NCBI RefSeq assembly: GCF_000315055.1
Contig: NZ_BAER01000033.1
Coordinates: 1 to 64,000 of the forward strand
Reading direction: 5' to 3'
From: Paraglaciecola polaris LMG 21857
Lineage (GTDB): Bacteria; Pseudomonadota; Gammaproteobacteria; Enterobacterales; Alteromonadaceae
DNA: 64,000 nt
The position numbers and the translations under genes are program-made. This document shows, in pieces, positions 17,263 to 25,872 of this stretch; position 1 is the first letter of the stretch; every line of letters starts with the position of its first letter. The notes under the pieces are model-generated. The model was not told the origin of the DNA and did no database searches. It saw nothing but the letters and a program-made list of their open reading frames with translations.

Positions 17263-18707
17263 TTTTGCTTCATCTCCTGATTGCTAGTGATTCGGTAATT
17301 GTCCATGCGCATCATAGCGTCTCCCTCATATTGTCGTTTGAGTTGCCATAATGGACGTTCAAGGGTTAGTTCCCACTTAAAAAGACGCTCATATAGCTGG
17401 GCTACCCGCTCAGGGTACATATCAGCAAGATCGTGCATCTCTGAAATATCCTTGCTCAGGTCGTAAAGCTCTGCTGGGCGATCAGGAAAGCGCAGTAATT
17501 TCCAATTACCGTCTCTTATCGCCGCTCTGTTTTCTTTTTTCCAATACAGGCGTGAATGAGGTGGGCTGTTATTTTCCTGTTTAATGAATGGCAATAAATC
17601 CACTCCATCGATTGCCGCTAATTGCTGTTCATTCCCACCAGCAGCGCTAAAGAAAGTGGGCAATAAATCTAAGGTACTAATAGGATTAGGGTATTCCCCT
17701 TGAGACACCTTCCCCGCCGGCCAGCGCATAATAAAAGGCACGCGGATCCCGCCTTCCAGATGATTCGCTTTAGTGCCACTCAAAGGCCCATTATTAGATG
17801 CGTTGGTATCCGATGGCCCGCCATTATCATTGGTAAATACCACTAAGGTGTTGTCGCTCAGCCCCAACTCATCAAGCGTATTTAATACCTTGCCTATTTC
17901 CCGGTCCATGGATAGCGTCATAGCAGCCAGTTGTTGTCGCTTACCCTTAAGGTTGGAGAACTGAGCTAAGTCTGCAGGTTTGGCTTCCATAGGGGTGTGC
18001 ACAGCATTAAATGACAAAAAGACGAAAAACGGATGTTTTTGATTTCGTTTAATAAATTCGACGGTTTCAGTCGCCAGCGCTTCCGTTAGATAACGCTTAG
18101 ATTCTTGAAAGTGAGCAAAGCCACGCTCCAACTTATCCTCTGGGTAAGAAACGGGATTTTGAGCACCGAAACCGAAGTAACTTCGCGCACCGCCACGAAA
18201 GCCATAAAACTCATCGAACCCGCGTTTGGTTGGATGAAACCTGTCTGCATTGCCCTGATGCCATTTACCGATTAAGGCTGTTTTGTAGCCACGCTCGCGC
18301 AAATAATCCGCCATGGTTTTCTGATCAAGAGGTAAGCCCATATCGTCACCCGTTAAACCTGACTGACTCATATACCCAGGAACGTTATTTTCTTCATAGC
18401 CAAAGCGCTGCTGATATTTACCGGTTAATATTCCAGCCCTTGATGGGCCACACACCGCCGCACTTACATATGCTTGTGTAAATACCGTGCCTTGTGATGC
18501 CAATTTATCTAGGTTTGGGGTACGCATTACGTCGCTGCCCTGAAAGCCAAAATCCGCATACCCCGCATCGTCTGATAAAATAAATAGAATGTTGGGCGGG
18601 GACGTTTCCTGTTGCTGGCTGGCGTAAGACTGAATAGGCATCACGACGCTCACAGCAAGCATTAACCAGTGATTACGCCAAAATTTTTTCTGTATCAGCT
18701 TAGTCAT
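17259..18707 (-). CDS. Sulfatase (S1 family, Cys-type), first of pair
   Basis: 482 aa from ATG 18707 (GGAG upstream, spacing about 10); this start leaves a signal peptide about residues 1-30 ([18 protein letters not shown]), while the longer reading does not. Motifs: [28 protein letters not shown] (Cys-type formylglycine site), GKWHQG and [10 protein letters not shown]. It is about 35-40% similar by eye to the downstream sulfatase but clearly a different subfamily, so the pair may remove sulfate from different positions. Divergent from the GH3 gene with a shared control region of 229 bp. Confidence 0.92.
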   Translation of the reverse strand: MTKLIQKKFWRNHWLMLAVSVVMPIQSYASQQQETSPPNILFILSDDAGYADFGFQGSDVMRTPNLDKLASQGTVFTQAYVSAAVCGPSRAGILTGKYQQRFGYEENNVPGYMSQSGLTGDDMGLPLDQKTMADYLRERGYKTALIGKWHQGNADRFHPTKRGFDEFYGFRGGARSYFGFGAQNPVSYPEDKLERGFAHFQESKRYLTEALATETVEFIKRNQKHPFFVFLSFNAVHTPMEAKPADLAQFSNLKGKRQQLAAMTLSMDREIGKVLNTLDELGLSDNTLVVFTNDNGGPSDTNASNNGPLSGTKANHLEGGIRVPFIMRWPAGKVSQGEYPNPISTLDLLPTFFSAAGGNEQQLAAIDGVDLLPFIKQENNSPPHSRLYWKKENRAAIRDGNWKLLRFPDRPAELYDLSKDISEMHDLADMYPERVAQLYERLFKWELTLERPLWQLKRQYEGDAMMRMDNYRITSNQEMKQK

Positions 18708-18825
18708 AAAAAATTTTCTCCGCTCTATCTTGTAATCTGTTGCAATAACTTCCTCTCTATTGCACGTCTTGAGGCTCCATACCGGCACTTCGAATGTATT
18801 CATCTTCACTATTGATTGTCATTTT

Positions 18826-18851
18826 GTTAACAGTATACAATATACTTTAAC
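18826..18851. promoter_or_regulatory. Candidate operator between sulfatase and GH3 genes
   Basis: Nested inverted repeats: AGTATA-CAA-TATACT (18832-18846) flanked by GTTAA (18826-18830) and TTAAC (18847-18851), with one unpaired base. Its place in the divergent promoter suggests one regulator controls both arms. No regulator gene is adjacent. Confidence 0.45.
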
Positions 18852-18936
18852 CAAATTTACATTCAAAGGCAATTTATCCAGCACACTCTTAAATGGATTA
18901 AATAACGCTTTCGAAAATAGTGAGAAGGAATATTTG

Positions 18937-21132
18937 ATGCTCAAAAAACTGACTGTGTTAGCACTTTTTTTAATAAGCCAATTAACCAATGCCACCGATA
19001 AAAATACAGCGCAACAGGTGTGGTTTGACCCTGACATCAGTTTTGCACAGCGGGCTAACCTCTTAGTTAATGCCATGACAGTGGACGAAAAAATCGCTCA
19101 GTTGTCACACGCCACGCCGGCCATTGCACGGCTTAATGTGCCCCAATACAATTGGTGGAACGAAGCGCTGCACGGTATCGCCCGTAACGGCAAAGCGACG
19201 ATTTTCCCTCAGGCGATTGGCCTAGCTGCCACTTTCGATCCAGACCTAGCACATCAGGTAGCAAGTGCTATCTCAGATGAAGCGCGGGCCAAATATGCCA
19301 TCGCCCAGTCTATCGGTAATCAAGGTCAATATGCCGGGCTGACCTTCTGGACCCCTAACGTCAATATTTTTCGCGACCCCCGCTGGGGGCGCGGACAAGA
19401 AACCTATGGAGAAGATCCCTTCTTGACCGCACAGATGGGTACGGCGTTTGTAAAAGGTCTGCAAGGTGATGATCCGAAATATTTGAAATCTGCCGGGGTG
19501 GCCAAGCATTTCGCGGTGCATTCGGGGCCTGAATCCTTGCGTCATCATTTTGATGTAGAACCCAGCCAAAAAGATTTATACGAGACCTATTTACCTGCCT
19601 TTGAAGCTCTCGTTACCCAAGCAAAGGTAGCTGGGGTGATGTGTGCATATAACGCTGTTAACGGCGAACCCGCCTGCGCCAGTGCCCAATTATTGGATGG
19701 CATTCTAAAAAAGCAATGGGGATTTCACGGCTATATAGTGTCTGACTGCGGCGCCCTAAACGATTTTCAAGCTGGGCATAAGGTCACAAAAAGCGGGCCT
19801 GAATCTGCCGCGCTAGCATTACAATCTGGCGTTAACCTTAATTGTGGCTCTACCTATGAGCATTTCCTAAAAGCTGCACTTGAGCAAAATTTAGTTCCCT
19901 TGGAACTGATTGACCAGCGCCTGACTCAATTACTGATGATCCGCTTTCAGTTAGGCTTCTTTGACCCTGCAGGGCTTAATCCTTACAACGAAGTTACCCC
20001 TGACGTCATTCATAGCCCTGAGCATATTAATCTGTCTCGTGACGTCGCACGTAAATCAATTGTGCTGCTTAAAAATGATAATCACGTATTGCCGCTTTCA
20101 AAAGACATCAAAGTGCCTTATGTAACCGGCCCATTTGCGGCCTCATCAGACATGTTGATTGGTAACTACTATGGTATATCTGACAGTTTAGTCAGTGTTC
20201 TGGAAGGTATTGCCGGTAAAGTGTCCTTGGGCTCTTCTTTAAATTATCGCAGCGGCTCACTGCCGTTTCATAACAATATCAACCCGCTAAATTGGGCGCC
20301 GCAAGTCGCCAAAACCGCAGATGCGGTTATTGCTGTGGTCGGTGTGTCTGCCGATATGGAAGGCGAAGAGGTCGATGCTATTGCCTCCGCTGACAGAGGG
20401 GATCGGGTCGCAATCACCTTGCCACAAAACCAAGTGGATTATGTAAAGCAGTTGGCAGCCCATAAAAAAGGCCCGTTGATACTGGTTGTTGCCGCTGGTA
20501 GTCCGGTTGATATCAGCGATTTAGAGCCCCTGGCTGATGCCATACTGTGGATATGGTACCCGGGGGAGCAAGGCGGTAATGCTGTAGCAGATGTGCTATT
20601 TGGTGATACCAATCCGTCAGGCCATTTACCCCTGACCTTTGTAAAATCGATTGATGATCTGCCGCCTTTTGATGATTACGCGATGACAGGCAGAACCTAT
20701 AAATTCCTCGAAAAAGCGCCCTTGTATCCCTTCGGTTTTGGTCGATCATATACTGAATTTAGCTTCAATGATCTCACTGTTTCTCAAGGCAAAGCGATTG
20801 AAGGCGAAGCCTTGACCTTGAGTGTTGAAGTAGAGAACAGAGGAGACATCGCTGGTGAAACTGTCGTTCAAGCTTACCTGTCACCAATAGCGCGGATGAA
20901 CAACGAGGCAATTAGCAGCCTTAAATCGTTTAAGCGCATCCATCTTGCCCCGAAAGAGACACGCTGGGTTGAGTTAACAATTCAGGGAAAGGATCTGTAC
21001 CAAGTCAATAACGCAGGTGAAACTGTATGGCCACAAGGTCGATATAGCCTAGCGGTAGGCGACTCACTGCCCAGCCCACGCAGTCTTGAATTAGGCGCAG
21101 CGCCTCATCAGCGCCTAGAAATAAAATTTTAA
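18937..21132 (+). CDS. Glycoside hydrolase family 3 (beta-xylosidase-type)
   Basis: Exo-acting beta-glycosidase, secreted to the periplasm or surface. 731 aa from ATG 18937 (AAGGA seven bases upstream; this gives signal peptide MLKKLTVLALFLISQLTNA). N-terminal barrel with GRGQETYGEDP (about 151-161), KHFAVHSGPES (190-200) and nucleophile Asp270 in GYIVSDCGAL; the Cys after the Asp is typical of the xylosidase branch. Then the alpha/beta sandwich (VTGPFAASSDMLIGNYYG, WYPGEQGG, LPLTF) and a fibronectin III-like C-terminal domain (YPFGFGRSYTEF...). Divergent from two sulfatases, it likely acts on the desulfated oligosaccharide (inference). A beta-glucosidase activity cannot be excluded. Confidence 0.9.
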   Translation: MLKKLTVLALFLISQLTNATDKNTAQQVWFDPDISFAQRANLLVNAMTVDEKIAQLSHATPAIARLNVPQYNWWNEALHGIARNGKATIFPQAIGLAATFDPDLAHQVASAISDEARAKYAIAQSIGNQGQYAGLTFWTPNVNIFRDPRWGRGQETYGEDPFLTAQMGTAFVKGLQGDDPKYLKSAGVAKHFAVHSGPESLRHHFDVEPSQKDLYETYLPAFEALVTQAKVAGVMCAYNAVNGEPACASAQLLDGILKKQWGFHGYIVSDCGALNDFQAGHKVTKSGPESAALALQSGVNLNCGSTYEHFLKAALEQNLVPLELIDQRLTQLLMIRFQLGFFDPAGLNPYNEVTPDVIHSPEHINLSRDVARKSIVLLKNDNHVLPLSKDIKVPYVTGPFAASSDMLIGNYYGISDSLVSVLEGIAGKVSLGSSLNYRSGSLPFHNNINPLNWAPQVAKTADAVIAVVGVSADMEGEEVDAIASADRGDRVAITLPQNQVDYVKQLAAHKKGPLILVVAAGSPVDISDLEPLADAILWIWYPGEQGGNAVADVLFGDTNPSGHLPLTFVKSIDDLPPFDDYAMTGRTYKFLEKAPLYPFGFGRSYTEFSFNDLTVSQGKAIEGEALTLSVEVENRGDIAGETVVQAYLSPIARMNNEAISSLKSFKRIHLAPKETRWVELTIQGKDLYQVNNAGETVWPQGRYSLAVGDSLPSPRSLELGAAPHQRLEIKF

Positions 21133-21141
21133 TAACGCTGG

Positions 21142-21169
21142 GATCGCCAGCGTGAATGAGCTGGCGATC
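21142..21169. terminator. Bidirectional hairpin between GH3 and hmp
   Basis: A perfect 10-bp stem GATCGCCAGC/GCTGGCGATC with an 8-nt loop between the convergent gh3 and hmp genes. Confidence 0.55.
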
Positions 21170-21195
21170 GAGTTCGAGACTTTATCCCCGTACTG

Positions 21196-22386
21196 CTATA
21201 AATCGCTATGGGGGCCAAACACTTCATAGTGAATTTGCGCGTCTTTCACGCCTAAATCCAGTAGCTGGTGTTTGATAAACTTCATGAAACCAGTCGGCCC
21301 ACAGATATAGAAATTACCACTGTTTACAGGCAGTTTCTGCGCCAATGGAGCCAATGACATTAATCCGCTAAACACATTATCTTGCTCAGGAGCTTGGCTT
21401 GCATACCAACTATATGCGCTAAGCTCAGGAGTGCTTTTTTCCAGGTCAGCAACGCGCTGAGTAAAGGAATGTTGCTGGGCATTTTCACACGCATGTAAAA
21501 AATGGATAGGCGTTTGAGGGTGGCTATCCACTACCGCTTCAAGCATCGACATCATAGGGGTTAAGCCCACTCCGGCAGAAATGAGTACCGTGGGTAAATG
21601 GCGATGTTGTAAAAAGAAATCTCCAGCAGGCGGTAAAACATCTACCACATCTCCTTGCTCAACCGACTCATGTAAATAGTTCGATACTAGGCCGTGTACG
21701 TCACCCTGTTCACGTTTTACACTGATACGGTAGGTCGCAGAATTAGGTTTGTCTGACAGCGAATATTGGCGCATTTCCACATACTCACAGTGTTTAGGAT
21801 GCACCTTAATACCTAAGTACTGACCCGGTTTATAAGTCACTACCGGTTCACCGTCCACTGGCGCCAACACAAAACTGGTCACCAAAGAGGACTCAGGCGT
21901 TTTACTCAGAACTTTAAACTGTCGTGGCCCCAACCATCCTCCCTCAGCCTGTTCAGTTTGATTATATAAATCCCCTTCACGATTGATAAATATGTTCGCC
22001 AAGGCGCCATAGGCTTCGGTCCAAGCTTGTTCCACGTCAGGAGTGAATGCATCGGGCGCTAATTCACGAAGCGTCTCAATTAGATGATGGCCAACAATAT
22101 CGTAGTGTTCTGGCTGAATAAAAAAGCTGGTGTGTTTATGGGCGACTCGCTCCACGACTTCATTTAATGCCCCCAAGTTGTCGATATTTTTAGCGTAAGC
22201 CGCGATCGCGCTAAAAAGTGCAAACTGCTGACGACCATTGGTTTGATTGGCCATATTAAATATGTTTTTAAGCTCTGGATTCAGGCGAAACATGCGCTGA
22301 TAGAAATGGTCGGTGATCGCCACACCTGCTGATTCCAATAACGGAATAGTGCTTTTCACAGTGGCAATAGTTTGAGCTGATAACAT
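21196..22386 (-). CDS. hmp: Flavohaemoprotein, nitric oxide dioxygenase
   Basis: Converts NO plus O2 to nitrate, using NAD(P)H. 396 aa from ATG 22386 (AGAGG six bases upstream), exactly the length of E. coli Hmp. Globin domain 1-140 with proximal His in VAHKHTSFFIQPEHY; FAD domain with MRQYSLSDKPN; NAD domain with VLISAGVGLTPMMSML and NFYICGPTGFM. Last gene of an operon behind nnrS. Its start lies after the nnrS stop by about 50 bases, so the genes do not truly overlap. Control by NorR and sigma-54 is inferred from sites upstream of the operon. Confidence 0.96.
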   Translation of the reverse strand: MLSAQTIATVKSTIPLLESAGVAITDHFYQRMFRLNPELKNIFNMANQTNGRQQFALFSAIAAYAKNIDNLGALNEVVERVAHKHTSFFIQPEHYDIVGHHLIETLRELAPDAFTPDVEQAWTEAYGALANIFINREGDLYNQTEQAEGGWLGPRQFKVLSKTPESSLVTSFVLAPVDGEPVVTYKPGQYLGIKVHPKHCEYVEMRQYSLSDKPNSATYRISVKREQGDVHGLVSNYLHESVEQGDVVDVLPPAGDFFLQHRHLPTVLISAGVGLTPMMSMLEAVVDSHPQTPIHFLHACENAQQHSFTQRVADLEKSTPELSAYSWYASQAPEQDNVFSGLMSLAPLAQKLPVNSGNFYICGPTGFMKFIKHQLLDLGVKDAQIHYEVFGPHSDL

Positions 22387-22438
22387 AAAAAACCTCTTAA
22401 TAGGTGATGGTGAAAGTATCGATTGTTTATCGACAAAA

Positions 22439-23674
22439 TTAATCGGGCTTAGCGTCAATACGAGCCCGAGTGAGAATGGGCAGGTAGTGCCACAAGAACA
22501 AGCTAAACGCTGCTAGCCAAAAGCAGGCGCTCAACTGCCAATAGAAAAGAACATGTTCAGTTAACCCAGAAAGTGCCCGTATCAAACCCGCCACTAACAA
22601 CAAAGCGAACGCGCCGTTTAGGCTAACGTTGATTTTTAAGGCACGGCCGGTATGCCCCAATGAGACTCGGGACATCATGCTTAGGATCATCCCAGATACC
22701 GCACTGATGCTGATAAGATGCAGGGCATCTTTTAGGGCTAACAGCGGCGTTAATAAACTCAGTCCAGCAAGCAGTAATCCCAGCGCCATGGCGAGATAGG
22801 ACAAATGCAAAGACCATAACAAGGACTCCTGCCAAATGCCTTTGTGGTACCACTGCCTAAGACGCCACAGATGAGCAATACTCAGCAGTATTAATATGCC
22901 TGCGGCTTGTTGGGTAAAGGCAAAGTAAAATTGTGCGCCAAACACCACGCTTGCAAACAGTGACCCCCAGAAAAGCACGTTATCCAGTAGCGGGTTTTTG
23001 TACTGTTTTTGCCCAAGAGCGCGGGCGGTAAAAAACGGGATCACTCTGCCCCCAATCAGCGTGATCAGCACACAGAACAACACAATCGCGCTTTGCCCCA
23101 TGTACGATGCGGCTGCAAATTCCTGCTTAATGAGTAAAAAAACAAAAAGTGTATTGCACATAAACATGGCGCTCAGGAGTAGGATCTGCACCCGATTGGC
23201 TTGATTTTTTGCCTTAATAATTAAGTAACTGAAGCAAGCAATCACCCCAAGCCACCAGCCAAACTGGGCCACACAAAAAACCGCTAGGCTCCAAGGTCCC
23301 GCATTAATAAGCAAACTCACTCTGGCGATTAACCAAAGTAGCGTTAACGCGATTAAAAACCCACCATGGGCACTGCGTAAGCCGGTCCACGTCTGCACTG
23401 CGGTCAGTAAAAATCCGCTCGCAATCAGAGCCGCAAAACCGAATATCATTTCATGGGCGTGCCAAAGTGTGGGCGGAAATACCCAATTCTCCGTCCATTG
23501 GCCGCTAAACCACAGGGTCCAAATTCCAACAGCCAAAAAGGCCCAAGCGGCGCCAAGTAAGAAAAAAATCCGAAACGCCAAAGAAAAAAGGACCCGCTTA
23601 GAGGCGCTTTTCATCACAGGTTGAACGGCAAGTGGATCTTGCACCTGTCCAGGGCTGATTATCAATTTAGCCAT
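22439..23674 (-). CDS. nnrS: NnrS family haem-copper membrane protein
   Basis: Twelve-helix inner-membrane protein that protects cells during NO stress. 411 aa. The family signatures LWHAHEMIFGFAALIASGFLLTA (N-terminal third) and GGRVIPFFTARAL are present, as are His pairs consistent with haem/copper binding. It starts three bases after the small membrane gene and precedes hmp. Co-occurrence of nnrS, hmp and norR is known from Vibrio NO regulons. Confidence 0.93.
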   Translation of the reverse strand: MAKLIISPGQVQDPLAVQPVMKSASKRVLFSLAFRIFFLLGAAWAFLAVGIWTLWFSGQWTENWVFPPTLWHAHEMIFGFAALIASGFLLTAVQTWTGLRSAHGGFLIALTLLWLIARVSLLINAGPWSLAVFCVAQFGWWLGVIACFSYLIIKAKNQANRVQILLLSAMFMCNTLFVFLLIKQEFAAASYMGQSAIVLFCVLITLIGGRVIPFFTARALGQKQYKNPLLDNVLFWGSLFASVVFGAQFYFAFTQQAAGILILLSIAHLWRLRQWYHKGIWQESLLWSLHLSYLAMALGLLLAGLSLLTPLLALKDALHLISISAVSGMILSMMSRVSLGHTGRALKINVSLNGAFALLLVAGLIRALSGLTEHVLFYWQLSACFWLAAFSLFLWHYLPILTRARIDAKPD

Positions 23675-23677
23675 GAA

Positions 23678-23929
23678 TTAACACACCTGCTTGTGCTGTT
23701 CGTACAGTGCAATGCACCTAGCCACATAGGCCACTTTAAGCACACTGGCGCTGACAATGATCACCACATGGCTGGCAACCTGCTGGCCTAAGGAAAACAA
23801 ATCAGCCAGGGGATAACTAATCGCTATGCTAAGCACTAATAATCCCAACGAGATCCCCAGCGTCGAGTTAGCTACGTTGAATAGGGCGTGGTTGCGATTT
23901 GTGCTTTCTTTGCGTGCCATACTAGCCAT
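23678..23929 (-). CDS. Small membrane protein of the NO operon
   Basis: 83 aa with two hydrophobic helices (about 21-43 and 51-72) and a short tail ending in HKQVC. A very good GGAGGT site precedes the start. It is the first gene of the NorR-controlled operon, ahead of nnrS and hmp. I do not recognise a family. The place suggests a part in NO handling or in NnrS assembly (inference). Confidence 0.75.
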   Translation of the reverse strand: MASMARKESTNRNHALFNVANSTLGISLGLLVLSIAISYPLADLFSLGQQVASHVVIIVSASVLKVAYVARCIALYEQHKQVC

Positions 23930-23994
23930 AATTACCTCCAGTCACTGGGATTAAGTGTGTAAACGAGTTATTTTCTCGTTGATAACTAAGGTAC

Positions 23995-24010
23995 TGCATC
24001 TTTAATGCCA
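23995..24010 (-). promoter_or_regulatory. Sigma-54 promoter of the NO operon
   Basis: On the minus strand TGGCAT-TAAAG-ATGCA has GG and GC ten bases apart, as required for -24/-12 promoters. It points toward the small membrane gene-nnrS-hmp and lies below two NorR-type sites. Confidence 0.7.
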
Positions 24011-24061
24011 ACGAATAAAATAGATTAAAATCAAATGGTTATAAAAATAACTCAAACAAAA

Positions 24062-24076
24062 GAGTCATAATGACTC
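24062..24076. promoter_or_regulatory. NorR-type enhancer site 1
   Basis: Perfect palindrome GAGTCAT-A-ATGACTC, containing the GT-N7-AC core of known NorR sites. Its centre is about 60 bases upstream of the sigma-54 promoter. Confidence 0.7.
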
Positions 24077-24087
24077 ACAAAAAAATA

Positions 24088-24102
24088 GAGTCAATATGAC
24101 TC
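24088..24102. promoter_or_regulatory. NorR-type enhancer site 2
   Basis: GAGTCA-ATA-TGACTC, again with a GT-N7-AC core, centred 26 bp from site 1. A further half-site ATGACT lies at 24115-24120. E. coli norV has three sites of this type. Confidence 0.7.
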
Positions 24103-24209
24103 ATATGGTGTGTTATGACTTTAATTTTTTTTGTGGCATTATGTACCCAACCTAGAGCCATAAAATAACCACAAAGTAAATGGTGCAGGAAACTAACCGC
24201 TGAGATGAC

Positions 24210-25796
24210 ATGCTCGAAATGAACTCAACACTTTTGCTAGAAGTTGCGCTGGATTTAGCCAACAGTATTAACAATGAAGACCGTTTTGACCGACTGTTGT
24301 CGTCTATTCGAAAGGCGATCAACTGTGACGCTGTTGTATTACTGGCTTTTCAGACTGAGCAATTAAAACCGCTGGCGATTCAAGGGCTGGCGCCAGACAC
24401 ATTAGGACGACGCTTTAAGCTGGATGATCATCCTCGCCTTGCGCAAATCTGCTCAGGGAAACATCCAGTGCGTTTTCCATCTGATTCAACCCTACCCGAC
24501 CCCTATGATGGTTTACTGCTTGCTAAAGAAGGCGATCTACCTGTGCATTCTTGTATGGGGTTACCCCTGTACAGTGATAATCAACTGATGGGTGTTGTGA
24601 CCCTCGATAGCCTTCAACCCAATGCATTTAGCGATATTCCTGAGCGCACCTTGCAGTTGATCACTGCCCTGTCTGCGGCAACTCTGAAAACCGCAATACA
24701 GCTTAAAGCGTTAGAGCAACGCGCCCAGCAGGCACAGGAATTAGTACAGGAGTTGACCCATGAAGCCCTCACTAGAGACGGTGGCGAACTCATTGGCAAC
24801 AGCCCTGTCATGCTTGCACTAAAAAGTGATATTCAATTGGTTGCGGGCTCGGATTACAGCGTGTTGATATTGGGAAAGACCGGCACGGGAAAAGAGTTAG
24901 TAGCCCGTACCCTGCACCAATTATCAGCCCGTCGTCAGCAACCTCTAGTGCATATAAACTGTGCATCGATACCGGAAACATTGGCGGAAAGCGAACTGTT
25001 CGGCCATGCAAAGGGAGCGTTTAGCGGAGCGGAGAAAGCGCGTCCCGGTAAATTCCGGTTGGCCGATGGCGGCACCATTTTTCTCGATGAAGTGGGTGAA
25101 CTGCCACTCAGTGTACAAAGTAAGTTATTGCGCGTGTTGCAAAGTGGGGAAATTCAGCCCGTGGGTAAAGACAGCGTCGCTTCAGTCAATGTGCGCGTTA
25201 TCGCTGCGACCAACCGCGATCTGGCTGAAGAAGTTAGATTAGGGCGTTTTCGCGCCGACTTGTATCATCGTTTATCCGTTTACCCCATCAGCGTGCCAGA
25301 ACTTAAAGATCGTGAGCAAGATATCTTATTACTCGCGGGATTCTTTTTAGAAGTCACCGCTCGTAAGCTGGGCATACGCCAGTTAAAGTTGCGTCCAGAC
25401 GCGCAAGCATCGCTACTGGATTATCCTTGGCCAGGCAATGTAAGGGAACTTGAGCATGTGATCAGCCGCGCATCCCTCAAAGCAAGTCGTGGTAGCGAAC
25501 ATCAAGATATTATTTCTCTTTCCGCGCAAGATTTGGATCTCGACCGCCAAGCAGATAATTTTCAGACCCCTGCCACACATTTGGCACCAGCCGAAAATGC
25601 GATGCCACCAGTTGATCTAGAAGGACTGAAAACGATGACAGAAACGTTCCAAAAAAATCACATTATAGCGGCTTTGCAACACAGCAGTGGAAATTGGACT
25701 CTGGCGGCGAAACATCTGGAGTTGGATCGCGCCAACCTGACACGTTTAGCAAAACGATTAGGCATCAGCATTGAGAAGAAGGTCAAACCCCAATGA
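24210..25796 (+). CDS. norR: NO-sensing sigma-54 activator NorR
   Basis: 528 aa. N-terminal GAF domain (1-170) that binds NO through a mononuclear iron; the ligand neighbourhood is conserved with E. coli NorR (HPRL, DPYDGL, VHSCMGLPL, TLDSLQP). AAA+ domain about 190-425 with Walker A GKTGTGKE (222-229) and Walker B FLDEVGE. The sigma-54 contact loop reads GAFSGA (269-274) instead of GAFTGA. A C-terminal Fis-type helix-turn-helix (NWTLAAKHLELDRANLTRLAKRL) follows. Divergent from the NO operon. The stop codon lies within a 9-bp hairpin (25792-25800 with 25815-25823). Confidence 0.95.
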   Translation: MLEMNSTLLLEVALDLANSINNEDRFDRLLSSIRKAINCDAVVLLAFQTEQLKPLAIQGLAPDTLGRRFKLDDHPRLAQICSGKHPVRFPSDSTLPDPYDGLLLAKEGDLPVHSCMGLPLYSDNQLMGVVTLDSLQPNAFSDIPERTLQLITALSAATLKTAIQLKALEQRAQQAQELVQELTHEALTRDGGELIGNSPVMLALKSDIQLVAGSDYSVLILGKTGTGKELVARTLHQLSARRQQPLVHINCASIPETLAESELFGHAKGAFSGAEKARPGKFRLADGGTIFLDEVGELPLSVQSKLLRVLQSGEIQPVGKDSVASVNVRVIAATNRDLAEEVRLGRFRADLYHRLSVYPISVPELKDREQDILLLAGFFLEVTARKLGIRQLKLRPDAQASLLDYPWPGNVRELEHVISRASLKASRGSEHQDIISLSAQDLDLDRQADNFQTPATHLAPAENAMPPVDLEGLKTMTETFQKNHIIAALQHSSGNWTLAAKHLELDRANLTRLAKRLGISIEKKVKPQ

Positions 25797-25823
25797 CGCA
25801 CCCAACAAAGAACTTGCGTCATT
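25792..25823. terminator. Hairpin overlapping the norR stop
   Basis: AATGACGCA/TGCGTCATT, a perfect 9-bp stem with a 14-nt loop, begins inside the last norR codons. No T run; it lies between convergent genes. Confidence 0.45.
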
Positions 25824-25872
25824 TACCCTAAGACTTGTGCAGGTTAGTCTCTAAAACTTATTGCATCCCATC

